In this document: positions 1-8,667 of the stretch, piece after piece
Position numbering within the stretch: the stretch's first letter is position 1
How the letters are laid out: every line of letters starts with the position of its first letter
Origin: Hydrogenophaga sp.
GTDB lineage: Bacteria; Pseudomonadota; Gammaproteobacteria; Burkholderiales; Burkholderiaceae_C
Direction: 5' to 3'
Assembly (NCBI GenBank): GCA_018335615.1
Contig: JAGXRS010000098.1
Location: 1-11,408, forward strand
DNA length: 11,408 nt
The notes under the pieces: generated by a model
Told to the model about the DNA's origin: nothing
Databases searched by the model: none
The model's input: only the letters and a program-made list of their open reading frames with translations
Position numbers and translations under genes: made by a program

Positions 1-96
1 CCCGCCGCAGGGCGAGTGGCTGGCGGACCGCCCGGGCAGTCCGCGTCAACGGCGGGTGTGGTCGTTGAAGGCGGTTGGTCACCACAACCACGCCAT

Positions 97-103
97 GGAG
101 GAG
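97..103 (+). promoter_or_regulatory. Strong ribosome binding site that sets the prkA start
   Basis: GGAGGAG lies six bases before the ATG at 110. This is the best Shine-Dalgarno match in block 1 and argues for the ATG at 110 over the in-frame GTG at 56 or ATG at 95, neither of which has a comparable site. A short hairpin (GGTTG 73-77 with CAACC 85-89) sits just upstream in the leader. I could not assign a promoter in positions 1-96. Confidence 0.75.
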
Positions 104-109
104 AGTGCG

Positions 110-2032
110 ATGGATGCCGTCCGACAGTTCCTGAACCGTTACGAGCAAAAGCGCGAGGACGAGATGTCCATTGAGGAATATCTCGACGCCTGCAAGCGCG
201 ACCCATTGGTCTATGCCACTGCTGCCGAGCGCATGCTGGTGGCCATTGGTGAGCCGGAACTGCTCGACACGCGGCACGACCAGCGCCTGTCGCGCATCTT
301 CGGCAACAAGGTCATCAAGATCTACCCCGCGTTTCGCGACTTCTATGGGCTTGAAGAACCCATCGAGCAGGTGGTGTCCTACTTCCGGCACGCCGCGCAG
401 GGGCTGGAAGAGAAGAAACAGATTCTCTATTTGCTGGGGCCGGTGGGCGGCGGCAAATCGTCGATTGCCGAGCGCCTGAAGCAGTTGATGGAGCAGGTGC
501 CGTTCTACGCGCTGAAGGATTCGCCGGTGAACGAATCGCCGCTCGGCCTGTTCAACGCGACCGAAGACGGCGCGGTGCTGCAGTCGCAGTACGGCATCGC
601 GCCGCGCTACCTGGGCCGCGTGATGTCGCCCTGGGCCGTGAAGCGGCTGGAGGAGTACGGCGGCGACATCCGGCGCTTCCGGGTGGTCAAGCGTTATCCG
701 TCGGTGCTGCGCCAGTGCGGCATTGCCAAGACCGAGCCGGGCGACGAGAACAACCAGGACATCTCCTCGCTGGTCGGCAAGATCGACATCCGCAAACTGG
801 AAAACTTTGCACAGGACGACCCCGATGCCTACAGCTACTCGGGTGGCCTGTGTCTGGCCAACCAGGGTCTGCTGGAGTTCGTGGAGATGTTCAAGGCGCC
901 GATCAAAGTGCTGCACCCGCTGCTGACCGCGACGCAGGAAGGCAACTACAAGGGCACCGAAGGCTTCGGCGCGATTCCATTCGATGGCATCGTGATGGCG
1001 CACTCCAACGAGAGCGAGTGGAAGGCCTTCAAGAACAACAAGAACAACGAGGCTTTTCTGGACCGCATCTACATCGTCAAGGTGCCCTACTGTCTGCGGG
1101 TGTCGGAAGAGATCAAGATTTACGAAAAGCTGATCCGCAATTCCTCGCTGTCCGAGGCGGTCTGCGCGCCCGGTGCGCTCAAGATGCTGGCGCAGTTTGC
1201 GGTGTTCACGCGGCTAAAGGAGCCCGAGAACTCCAGCATCTTCAGCAAGCTGCTGGTGTACGACGGCGAGAACCTGAAGGACACCGATCCCAAGGCCAAG
1301 AGCTACCAGGAGTACCGCGACTACGCGGGTGTGGACGAGGGCATGAGCGGCATTTCGACGCGCTTCGCGTTCAAGATCCTCTCGCGCGTGTTCAACTTCG
1401 ACAGCACGGAAGTGGCGGCCAACCCGGTGCATCTGATGTATGTGCTGGAACAGCAGATCGAGCGCGAACAGTTCCCGCCCGAGACCGAGCAGAAATACCT
1501 GGCCTTCATCAAGGAAACGCTGGCGGTGCGCTACGCCGAGTTCATCGGCAAGGAAATCCAGACCGCGTACCTGGAGTCGTACTCGGAGTACGGGCAGAAC
1601 ATCTTCGATCGCTACGTGACCTACGCCGACTTCTGGATCCAGGACCAGGAGTACCGCGACACCGACACTGGCGAAATCTTCGATCGGGCCTCGCTCAACG
1701 CCGAACTGGAAAAGATCGAGAAGCCGGCCGGCATCAGCAACCCGAAGGATTTCCGCAACGAGATCGTCAACTTCGTGTTGCGCGCGCGGGCCAACCACGG
1801 TGGCAAGAATCCGCAGTGGACCAGTTACGAGAAGCTGCGGGCAGTGATCGAGAAGAAGATGTTCTCCAACACCGAGGACCTGCTGCCGGTGATTTCCTTC
1901 AACGCCAAGGCCAGTGCCGACGAGCAGAAGAAACACCAGGACTTCGTCAACCGCATGGTCGACAAGGGCTACACCACGCGGCAGGTGCGCCTGCTGTGCG
2001 ACTGGTACCTGCGCGTGCGCAAGAGCTCGTAA
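110..2032 (+). CDS. prkA: PrkA family AAA+ ATPase / serine protein kinase (YeaG)
   Basis: This 640-residue protein matches the PrkA/YeaG family in length (E. coli YeaG is about 644) and wording. An N-terminal AAA-type domain carries the Walker A loop GPVGGGKS at residues 110-117. The family-typical block with FKNNKNNEAFLDR follows mid-protein, and the C-terminal third corresponds to the PrkA kinase-like domain. Family knowledge: PrkA/YeaG proteins are cytoplasmic, have been described as serine kinases and, in Bacillus, as an ATP-dependent protease, and act in starvation and stationary-phase responses. The exact activity here is not shown by sequence. The start at 110 is chosen from the strong upstream RBS and the family length; the frame stays open to the window edge, so an extended N-terminus is possible but unlikely. 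The gene heads a same-strand group with yeaH (66-nt gap) and spoVR, a widely conserved trio that probably forms an operon. Confidence 0.95.
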   Translation: MDAVRQFLNRYEQKREDEMSIEEYLDACKRDPLVYATAAERMLVAIGEPELLDTRHDQRLSRIFGNKVIKIYPAFRDFYGLEEPIEQVVSYFRHAAQGLEEKKQILYLLGPVGGGKSSIAERLKQLMEQVPFYALKDSPVNESPLGLFNATEDGAVLQSQYGIAPRYLGRVMSPWAVKRLEEYGGDIRRFRVVKRYPSVLRQCGIAKTEPGDENNQDISSLVGKIDIRKLENFAQDDPDAYSYSGGLCLANQGLLEFVEMFKAPIKVLHPLLTATQEGNYKGTEGFGAIPFDGIVMAHSNESEWKAFKNNKNNEAFLDRIYIVKVPYCLRVSEEIKIYEKLIRNSSLSEAVCAPGALKMLAQFAVFTRLKEPENSSIFSKLLVYDGENLKDTDPKAKSYQEYRDYAGVDEGMSGISTRFAFKILSRVFNFDSTEVAANPVHLMYVLEQQIEREQFPPETEQKYLAFIKETLAVRYAEFIGKEIQTAYLESYSEYGQNIFDRYVTYADFWIQDQEYRDTDTGEIFDRASLNAELEKIEKPAGISNPKDFRNEIVNFVLRARANHGGKNPQWTSYEKLRAVIEKKMFSNTEDLLPVISFNAKASADEQKKHQDFVNRMVDKGYTTRQVRLLCDWYLRVRKSS

Positions 2033-2060
2033 GGCTCTCGTCCACGCGTTCGTGTTTCCC

Positions 2061-2076
2061 GGAGGTCACGGCCTCC
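2061..2076. repeat. Small hairpin in the prkA-yeaH gap
   Basis: GGAGG (2061-2065) and CCTCC (2072-2076) form a 5-bp GC-rich stem with a 6-base loop in the 66-nt spacer. No T-run follows, so it does not look like a full terminator. It might affect mRNA stability or attenuate read-through, but a chance hairpin in GC-rich DNA is equally likely. Note that GGAGG here is not the yeaH RBS, as it lies over 30 nt from that start. Confidence 0.3.
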
Positions 2077-2098
2077 GCCCAGCGAAAGGGCAGCACCC

Positions 2099-3385
2099 AT
2101 GCTCCAGCAAATCGTCGACCGGCGGCTCTCGGGCAAGAACAAGTCCATTGGCAACCGCGAGCGTTTTCTGCGCCGCTACCGCGACCAGATCCGCGATGCG
2201 GTGCGCAAGGCTGTCTCCGGACGCAGCATTCACGACATCGAGCAGGGCGAGGACATCACCCTGCCGCGGCGCGATGTGTCTGAACCCGTGTTCGGCCACG
2301 GCCGCGGCGGCCTGCGCGAAACCGTGCACCCTGGCAACCAAGAGTATGTGCAGGGCGACCGCATCGCCCGTCCGCCTGGCGGTGGTGCCGGTGGCAGCGG
2401 CAAGGGACAGGCCTCGCCCGACGGCATGGGCGAGGACGACTTCGTGTTCCGCATCACCCGCGACGAGTTCATGCAGGTCTTCTTTGACGACCTGGCCTTG
2501 CCCCGTCTGGTGCGCACCCAGCTGCTGCCCGATGCGCCGGAGTGGAAGACCCAGCGCGCGGGTTTTGTGTCCGCCGGCAACCCGGCCAGCCTGCATGTGG
2601 TGCGCTCGGTGCGCACCGCGCTGGCCCGGCGCATCGCCATGGGCAGCGAGGTGCGGCGCCAGCTGCGCGAGGCCCAGGCCGCGCTGGCACTGGCCGAGAC
2701 CGTGGATGAAACCGTCGGCGAATCCGATCGCCCCGAACTGGGCCTCCTTGAGGAGCGCGCGGTCCTGCTGAAGCGCCGGCTGCACCAGATTCCGTTTCTG
2801 GATCCGCTGGACTTGCGCTTTCGCAACCGGGTGCGCATCCCGCAGCCCACGGCCAAGGCCGCCATGTTCTGCCTGATGGACGTGTCGGGCTCCATGGACG
2901 AGGGCCGCAAGGACATCGCCAAGCGCTTCTTCATCCTGCTGCACCTGTTCCTGCGCCGGCACTATGAAAAAACCGAGGTCATCTTCATCCGCCACCACAC
3001 GCAGGCCGCCGAAGTGAACGAAGAGGAATTTTTCCGCGCCACCGAAACCGGCGGCACGGTGGTGTCGAGCGCGCTCACGCTCATGCACCAGATCATTCAG
3101 CAGCGCTACCCGCCGAGCGACTGGAACATCTTTGGTGCCCAGGCGTCGGACGGTGACAACTGGTACCAGGATTCGTCGCGCTGCAGCGAGTTGCTGCAGC
3201 ACAAGCTGCTGCCGCTGGTGCGCTACTTCGCCTATGTGCAGGTGGCCGGCGACGAGCAGAACCTGTGGGACGAATACAGCCGGCTGCAGCCTACGCAGCC
3301 GGCGTTTGCCATGCGCAAGATCACCACGCCCGCCGACATCTACCCGGTGTTCCGCGAGCTCTTCAAACAGACGGTGACGCCATGA
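2099..3385 (+). CDS. yeaH: YeaH/DUF444 (UPF0229) family protein with VWA domain
   Basis: The 428-residue product matches the UPF0229/YeaH family in length and in its N-terminal signature (VDRRLSGKNKSIGNRERFL). A glycine-rich, probably disordered linker lies at about residues 86-112. The C-terminal half is a von Willebrand factor A-like domain with the metal-ion-dependent adhesion site motif D261-V-S263-G-S265, followed by a threonine-containing ETGGTVVSSAL segment typical of such folds. No signal peptide or membrane segment is visible, so it should be cytoplasmic. Family knowledge: yeaH is co-expressed with yeaG/prkA in enterobacteria under starvation; its molecular role is unknown, though VWA proteins often partner AAA+ ATPases, which would suit pairing with PrkA (inference). 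The start at 2099 is preceded by a moderate GAAAGGG (2084-2090). The stop overlaps the spoVR start by ATGA, implying coupled translation. Confidence 0.93.
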   Translation: MLQQIVDRRLSGKNKSIGNRERFLRRYRDQIRDAVRKAVSGRSIHDIEQGEDITLPRRDVSEPVFGHGRGGLRETVHPGNQEYVQGDRIARPPGGGAGGSGKGQASPDGMGEDDFVFRITRDEFMQVFFDDLALPRLVRTQLLPDAPEWKTQRAGFVSAGNPASLHVVRSVRTALARRIAMGSEVRRQLREAQAALALAETVDETVGESDRPELGLLEERAVLLKRRLHQIPFLDPLDLRFRNRVRIPQPTAKAAMFCLMDVSGSMDEGRKDIAKRFFILLHLFLRRHYEKTEVIFIRHHTQAAEVNEEEFFRATETGGTVVSSALTLMHQIIQQRYPPSDWNIFGAQASDGDNWYQDSSRCSELLQHKLLPLVRYFAYVQVAGDEQNLWDEYSRLQPTQPAFAMRKITTPADIYPVFRELFKQTVTP

Positions 3386-4959
3386 GCCGTGAAGCCCATC
3401 CCTGGCTGGAGCCCTACCGCACACCGGCCCTGGCGGCACCTGCTGCTGTGGCGCCCCGCCGCGAACCGCTGCCGTGTCCGTCCGACTGGACCTTCGAGCT
3501 GATCCACACCTACCACGCCGAGATCGCGCGGGTGGCCGAGGCCTACGGCCTGGACACCTACCCGGTGCAGCTGGAGGTGATCACCGCCGAGCAGATGATC
3601 GACGCCTATGCCTCGCTGGGCATGCCCGTGCACTACCGGCACTGGTCCTTCGGCAAGGAATTCATCCACACCGAGAAGAACTACCGGCGCGGCCAGATGG
3701 GCCTGGCCTACGAGATCGTCATCAACTCGGATCCCTGCATCGCCTACCTGATGGAGGAAAACACGCTGACCATGCAGGCGCTGGTGATGGCGCACGCGTG
3801 TTACGGGCACAACGCCTTCTTCAAGGGCAACTACCTGTTCCGCATGTGGACCGACGCCTCGTCCATCGTCGACTACCTGGTCTATGCGCGCAGCTACATC
3901 GCCGAATGCGAGGAGCGCCACGGGCTGCAGGCGGTGGAGGAGGTGCTGGACTCGTGCCATGCCCTGATGGGGCAGGGCGTGGACCGCTACCGCCGGGCGC
4001 AGAAACCCTCGCTGGCGCAAGAGGAGGCGCGCCGGCAGGACCGCGAGGCCTACATGCAGCAGCAGGTGAACGACCTCTGGCGCACGCTGCCGCCATCGGC
4101 CGGCAAGCCCGCCGAGGCGGGGAGCCGCCGCTTTCCGGCCGAGCCGGAAGAGAACCTGCTGTACTTCATCGAGAAGCACGCCCCGCTGCTGGAGCCGTGG
4201 CAGCGCGAGATCGTGCGCATCGTGCGCAAGGCCGCGCAGTACTTCTACCCACAGCGGCAGACGCAGGTGATGAACGAGGGCTGGGCCACGTTCTGGCACC
4301 ACACCATCCTCAACACGCTGTACGACGAGGGCCTGCTCACCGACGGCTTCATGATCGAGTTCCTGCGCTCGCACACCAACGTGGTCTACCAGCCGCCCGT
4401 GACGCATCCGGCCTACCGCGGCATCAACCCCTATGCGTTGGGCTTTGGCATGTTCACCGACCTGCGGCGCATTTGCGAGCACCCGACCGAGGAGGACCGT
4501 CGCTGGTTCCCGGATATTGCCGGCTCCGACTGGCGCCAGACGCTGGACCACGCCATGCGCCACTACCGCGACGAAAGTTTTGTGGGCCAGTTCCTGTCGC
4601 CCAAGCTGATGCGCGACATGCGCCTGTTCGCGGTGGTGGATGACGCGCGCAAGATGGAACTGGAGGTCAGCGCCATCCACGACGACAGCGGCTACCGGCG
4701 CGTGCGCGAGGCCCTGGCGCGGCAGTACGACCTGAGTGAACGCGAACCCAACATCCAGGTGTGGAGTGCCGACATCCGCGGCTCCCGTTCGCTCACGCTG
4801 CGGCACCTGCGCCAGCACGAGCGCCCGCTGGACGACAGCGTGCGCGAGGTGCTCAAGCACGTCACCCGGCTGTGGGGCTTCCGTGTCTGCCTGGAGAGCG
4901 TGGACCGCCAGGGCACCGTGGTGCAGCACTGGGATGCGGAGCCGCCTCGGTCTGCTTGA
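3382..4959 (+). CDS. spoVR: SpoVR family protein (YcgB-like)
   Basis: The 525-residue protein is full length for the SpoVR/YcgB family (about 470-510). Typical family stretches are visible: WSFGKEFIHTEKNYRRGQMG around residues 88-106, the histidine-rich HACYGHN at 138-144, and NEGWATFWHH at 298-307. No signal peptide or membrane helix is seen. Family knowledge: SpoVR was first linked to spore cortex formation in Bacillus, but most members are in non-sporulating bacteria beside prkA and yeaH, so the name does not imply sporulation here. The biochemical function is unknown. The ATG at 3382 lies within the yeaH stop (ATGA) and has no convincing Shine-Dalgarno of its own, so translation probably depends on ribosomes terminating at yeaH. 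It is the last gene of block 1 and faces the convergent regulator gene at 5006. Confidence 0.94.
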   Translation: MSREAHPWLEPYRTPALAAPAAVAPRREPLPCPSDWTFELIHTYHAEIARVAEAYGLDTYPVQLEVITAEQMIDAYASLGMPVHYRHWSFGKEFIHTEKNYRRGQMGLAYEIVINSDPCIAYLMEENTLTMQALVMAHACYGHNAFFKGNYLFRMWTDASSIVDYLVYARSYIAECEERHGLQAVEEVLDSCHALMGQGVDRYRRAQKPSLAQEEARRQDREAYMQQQVNDLWRTLPPSAGKPAEAGSRRFPAEPEENLLYFIEKHAPLLEPWQREIVRIVRKAAQYFYPQRQTQVMNEGWATFWHHTILNTLYDEGLLTDGFMIEFLRSHTNVVYQPPVTHPAYRGINPYALGFGMFTDLRRICEHPTEEDRRWFPDIAGSDWRQTLDHAMRHYRDESFVGQFLSPKLMRDMRLFAVVDDARKMELEVSAIHDDSGYRRVREALARQYDLSEREPNIQVWSADIRGSRSLTLRHLRQHERPLDDSVREVLKHVTRLWGFRVCLESVDRQGTVVQHWDAEPPRSA

Positions 4960-4986
4960 AACGTCGGTCGAGGACGTGGTTGCCTG

Positions 4987-5004
4987 AAAACGCGCAGGGG
5001 CGCG
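4987..5004 (-). terminator. Probable rho-independent terminator of the FadR-type regulator
   Basis: Read on the minus strand, CGCGC (5004-5000), loop CCCT, GCGCG (4995-4991) is followed directly by TTTT (4990-4987), just past the regulator's stop codon. The stem is short but all G-C. A second hairpin, CGCGGT/ACCGCG with a 3-base loop (5001-5015), overlaps it and spans the regulator stop at 5006-5008. On the plus strand neither is followed by a T-run, so a role in ending spoVR transcription is less likely. Confidence 0.5.
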
Positions 5005-5005
5005 G

Positions 5006-5641
5006 TCAGACCGCGGCCTGAAGCCCGCTCTGGAAATGCTCGTTCATGCGCTGCACGGTGAGCGCCGCGTCGCGTGCCAGCAGGGCGCTCATGATGGCGC
5101 GGTGTTCGGCCAACGAGTCCTGCAGCCGGCCGGTCTTGAGCAGCGAGTTGTGGCGGTTGAGCTTCATCACCTTGCGCAGGTCGGCCACCATCTGCTGGCG
5201 CCAGCGGTTGTCCGCCATTTCCAGTAGCCGCATGTGGAACTGCTCGTTCAGGGCAAAGAAACGGTCTCGGTTGTCGGCGGCGGCCTCCAGCTCGGCATGC
5301 AGGGTGCGCAGTTCGTCCAGCTGCTCGTCGGTGCCGCGCTGGGCCACCACGCCGGCGGCGTCCGACTCCAGCAGGGCCAGCAGGTGGTACACGTCCGCCA
5401 GGTCTTTTTCCGACACCTCGGTCACGTAGGCGCCGCGCCGCACCTTCATCGTCACCAGACCCTCGGCGGCCAGCACCTTCAGCGCTTCGCGCAGCGGTGT
5501 GCGGCTGATGCCGTATTCCTCGGCAATCTTGAGTTCGTCGATCCAGCTGCCCGGCTCCAGCTCGCGGCTGAAGATGCGCTGGCGCAGCAGCTCGGCGACT
5601 TCTTCATACAGAGCACGAGGGGCGAGCGACAGGGCAGACAT
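5006..5641 (-). CDS. GntR family transcriptional regulator, FadR/FCD subfamily
   Basis: This 211-residue protein has a winged helix-turn-helix at about residues 10-75 (including EEYGISRTPLREALKVLAAEG, with the GntR-typical SRTPLREAL helix) and an all-helical FCD ligand/metal domain over the rest. In the FCD part, N132, H136, H180 and H202 occupy places that normally bind a metal ion; asparagine replaces the more common aspartate at the first. Such proteins are dimeric and respond to organic acids or acyl-CoA compounds. It is divergent from the methylmalonyl-CoA mutase across 132 bp that hold a promoter-embedded dyad, so I infer it controls the propionyl-CoA/methylmalonyl-CoA genes and probably itself. 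The ligand cannot be read from sequence; a pathway intermediate is a guess. No Shine-Dalgarno precedes the ATG at 5641, but no better start is present. Confidence 0.9.
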   Translation of the reverse strand: MSALSLAPRALYEEVAELLRQRIFSRELEPGSWIDELKIAEEYGISRTPLREALKVLAAEGLVTMKVRRGAYVTEVSEKDLADVYHLLALLESDAAGVVAQRGTDEQLDELRTLHAELEAAADNRDRFFALNEQFHMRLLEMADNRWRQQMVADLRKVMKLNRHNSLLKTGRLQDSLAEHRAIMSALLARDAALTVQRMNEHFQSGLQAAV

Positions 5642-5677
5642 GGGGGGTGGGCGGAGCAGCTGAAGTGGAGAGGGGTG

Positions 5678-5708
5678 ATTGTAGGCGACACAGAATATTT
5701 TGCATCAA
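5678..5708 (-). promoter_or_regulatory. Tentative promoter for the regulator gene
   Basis: On the minus strand TACAAT (5683-5678) is a 5/6 match to a -10 box, with TTGATG (5708-5703) as a possible -35 at a long 19-bp spacing. The -35 falls inside the dyad centred at 5713, which would allow the regulator to control its own gene. A start near 5671 would give a leader of about 30 nt. The -35 and spacing are weak, so this is a suggestion only. Confidence 0.35.
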
Positions 5709-5729
5709 TAATTATGAATGATATAAAAT
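5697..5729. promoter_or_regulatory. Candidate operator: 33-nt imperfect dyad
   Basis: A dyad centred on 5713 pairs 12 of 16 positions, with outer arms ATTTTGCATC (5697-5706) and GATATAAAAT (5720-5729); mismatches are at 5702/5724, 5703/5723, 5708/5718 and 5710/5716. It covers both hexamers of the proposed mutase promoter, as expected for a repressor site of the adjacent FadR-type regulator. The stretch is AT-rich, so part of the symmetry may be chance. The binding protein is inferred from gene order alone. Confidence 0.5.
5699..5727 (+). promoter_or_regulatory. Sigma70-like promoter for the mutase gene
   Basis: TTTGCA (5699-5704, 4/6 to the -35 consensus) and TATAAA (5722-5727, 5/6 to the -10 consensus) are separated by 17 bp in a markedly AT-rich island within GC-rich DNA. 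A start near 5734 would give a leader of about 40 nt. It would drive the mutase and possibly the genes after it, since no terminator is visible between them. Confidence 0.6.
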
Positions 5730-5773
5730 GCTGCCTTCGCGAGTTGTCCTGCCACGTACTACCCTTCCACGCC

Positions 5774-7930
<2,157 letters not shown>

Positions 7931-7932
7931 AC

Positions 7933-7975
7933 TTGTTGAGGCTTTGATCGAGGGATATCATTTGATATCTATCAA
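7933..7975 (+). promoter_or_regulatory. Likely vapBC promoter and autoregulatory operator
   Basis: TTGTTG (7933-7938) and TATCAT (7956-7961, 5/6 to -10) are spaced 17 bp. Overlapping the -10 are two copies of GATATC (7954-7959 and 7964-7969) separated by ATTT, flanked by TTGAT (7944-7948) and ATCAA (7971-7975), making nested inverted repeats. VapB antitoxins of the AbrB class usually bind such palindromes at their own promoter and are strengthened by VapC. The 57-nt gap has no visible terminator for the mutase gene, so transcripts may also arrive from upstream. Confidence 0.55.
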
Positions 7976-7976
7976 C

Positions 7977-7981
7977 GGAGG
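7977..7981 (+). promoter_or_regulatory. Strong ribosome binding site of vapB
   Basis: GGAGG lies six bases before the vapB ATG at 7988. It is the only strong Shine-Dalgarno in block 2: the mutase, vapC, meaB and pccB starts all have weak or no sites. Antitoxin made in excess over toxin is usual for such pairs. Confidence 0.75.
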
Positions 7982-7987
7982 CTTGCC

Positions 7988-8248
7988 ATGAGCGCACACA
8001 CCGACACCGCCAAAATCTTCACCACAGGCCGCAGCCAAGCGGTGCGCCTGCCCAAAGCCTATCGCTTTGACACCGCCGAGGTGTTCATTGAGAAGGTGGG
8101 CAACACCGTCATTCTTCGCCCAAAAAGGGACGAGCCCGACGCTTGGGGCACGCGTTTGCAGTCCATCCTGAGTGGCTGGGAGGGCATGCCTGAAGAAATC
8201 GAGCGGGATCGAACCCTGCCGGTGGACGACATTGAGAGCCTTGACTGA
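7988..8248 (+). CDS. vapB: VapB family antitoxin, AbrB/SpoVT type
   Basis: The 86-residue protein has an N-terminal swapped-hairpin (SpoVT/AbrB) DNA-binding domain at about residues 8-47, seen from AKIFTTGRSQAVRLPKAYRF and the VFIEKVGNTVILRPK strand. Its acidic C-terminal tail (PEEIERDRTLPVDDIESLD) is of the kind that wraps around and inhibits a VapC toxin. It is immediately followed by a PIN-domain toxin gene with a one-base overlap (TGATG at 8246-8250), the classical vapBC layout. By family, it neutralises VapC and represses its own promoter, for which the GATATC repeats just upstream are the natural site. It has a strong RBS. The pair sits between the mutase and its chaperone, where no toxin-antitoxin is functionally expected, and its base composition is somewhat less GC-rich than its neighbours, suggesting acquisition. 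Confidence 0.9.
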   Translation: MSAHTDTAKIFTTGRSQAVRLPKAYRFDTAEVFIEKVGNTVILRPKRDEPDAWGTRLQSILSGWEGMPEEIERDRTLPVDDIESLD

Positions 8249-8667
8249 TGGCGACTCTGTACTTGCTTGACACCAACATGGTGATCTACATACAGCGCGG
8301 TGTGCCCAGCGTGCTCGCGCGCCTGAACGAGCTCGGGGCCGAACGGGTGGCGTTGTCGTCCATCGTGGTGGCCGAGTTGGCCTATGGCGTTGAGAAGAGT
8401 TTGCACAAAACACGCAACCGCAAGGTGCTGGAATTGTTCCTGAGCGAGGTGCGTGTGCTGCCCTGGACCCAAGAGGCCATGTGGCATTACGCCCAGCACA
8501 ACCATGCGCTGCGCACGTCGGGCCAGCGCATCGGTGAAATGGATTTGTTGATTGGCTGCCATGCCTTGGCTTTGGATGCGGTTTGTGTGACCAACAACAC
8601 CCGCGAATTCGAGTGCATCGACGGCCTGAAGCTGGAAAACTGGGCTCAACCCGGCGCGGCGGCATGA
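8248..8667 (+). CDS. vapC: VapC family toxin, PIN-domain ribonuclease
   Basis: The 139-residue protein is full length for VapC. The acidic metal-binding residues of the PIN fold are present: D8 in YLLDTNMVIY, E43 in SSIVVAELAYGVEKS and D99 in GEMDLLIGCHAL, with N116/N117 in VTNNTREF at the fourth site, so the toxin looks catalytically intact. By family it is a Mg2+-dependent endoribonuclease, often cutting initiator tRNA or the rRNA sarcin-ricin loop; the target here is unknown. The wording resembles the plasmid/Salmonella-type VapC group (also called FitB-like). Its ATG overlaps the vapB stop by one base, and its own TGA overlaps the meaB ATG in ATGA (8664-8667), so meaB translation is probably coupled to toxin translation. 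Hand counts of three 60-base stretches give about 55-65% GC, against about 68% in a stretch of meaB. Confidence 0.93.
   Translation: MATLYLLDTNMVIYIQRGVPSVLARLNELGAERVALSSIVVAELAYGVEKSLHKTRNRKVLELFLSEVRVLPWTQEAMWHYAQHNHALRTSGQRIGEMDLLIGCHALALDAVCVTNNTREFECIDGLKLENWAQPGAAA

Noticed and set aside
1..56. CCCGCCG (1-7) and CGGCGGG (50-56) as a terminator stem for an upstream gene.
   Set aside because: The 42-base loop is too long, there is no T-run, and short GC palindromes are frequent by chance here. A frame ending at TGA 66-68 could be the tail of an upstream gene, but 22 codons are not enough to support it.
56..109. In-frame GTG at 56 and ATG at 95 as longer prkA starts.
   Set aside because: The GGAGGAG at 97-103 is ideally placed for the ATG at 110, and the resulting 640 residues equal the family length.
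1030..1050. Short AAGAACAAC-type tandem repeat in prkA.
   Set aside because: It encodes KNNKNNE, which is a conserved part of PrkA proteins rather than a DNA repeat element.
2353..2405. GGT/GGC-rich stretch in yeaH as a possible repeat or slippage site.
   Set aside because: It encodes a glycine-rich linker found in the family, and the frame is intact on both sides.
5234..5773. The mutase reading frame is open for 180 codons upstream of its ATG, across the regulator gene on the other strand.
   Set aside because: It is antisense to a well-supported regulator, crosses the AT-rich promoter and dyad, and does not resemble the N-terminus of any mutase. GC-rich DNA readily gives such open frames.
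8583..8663. A longer meaB frame starting within vapC at 8583.
   Set aside because: The family N-terminus matches the ATG at 8664; the extra residues are vapC read out of frame.
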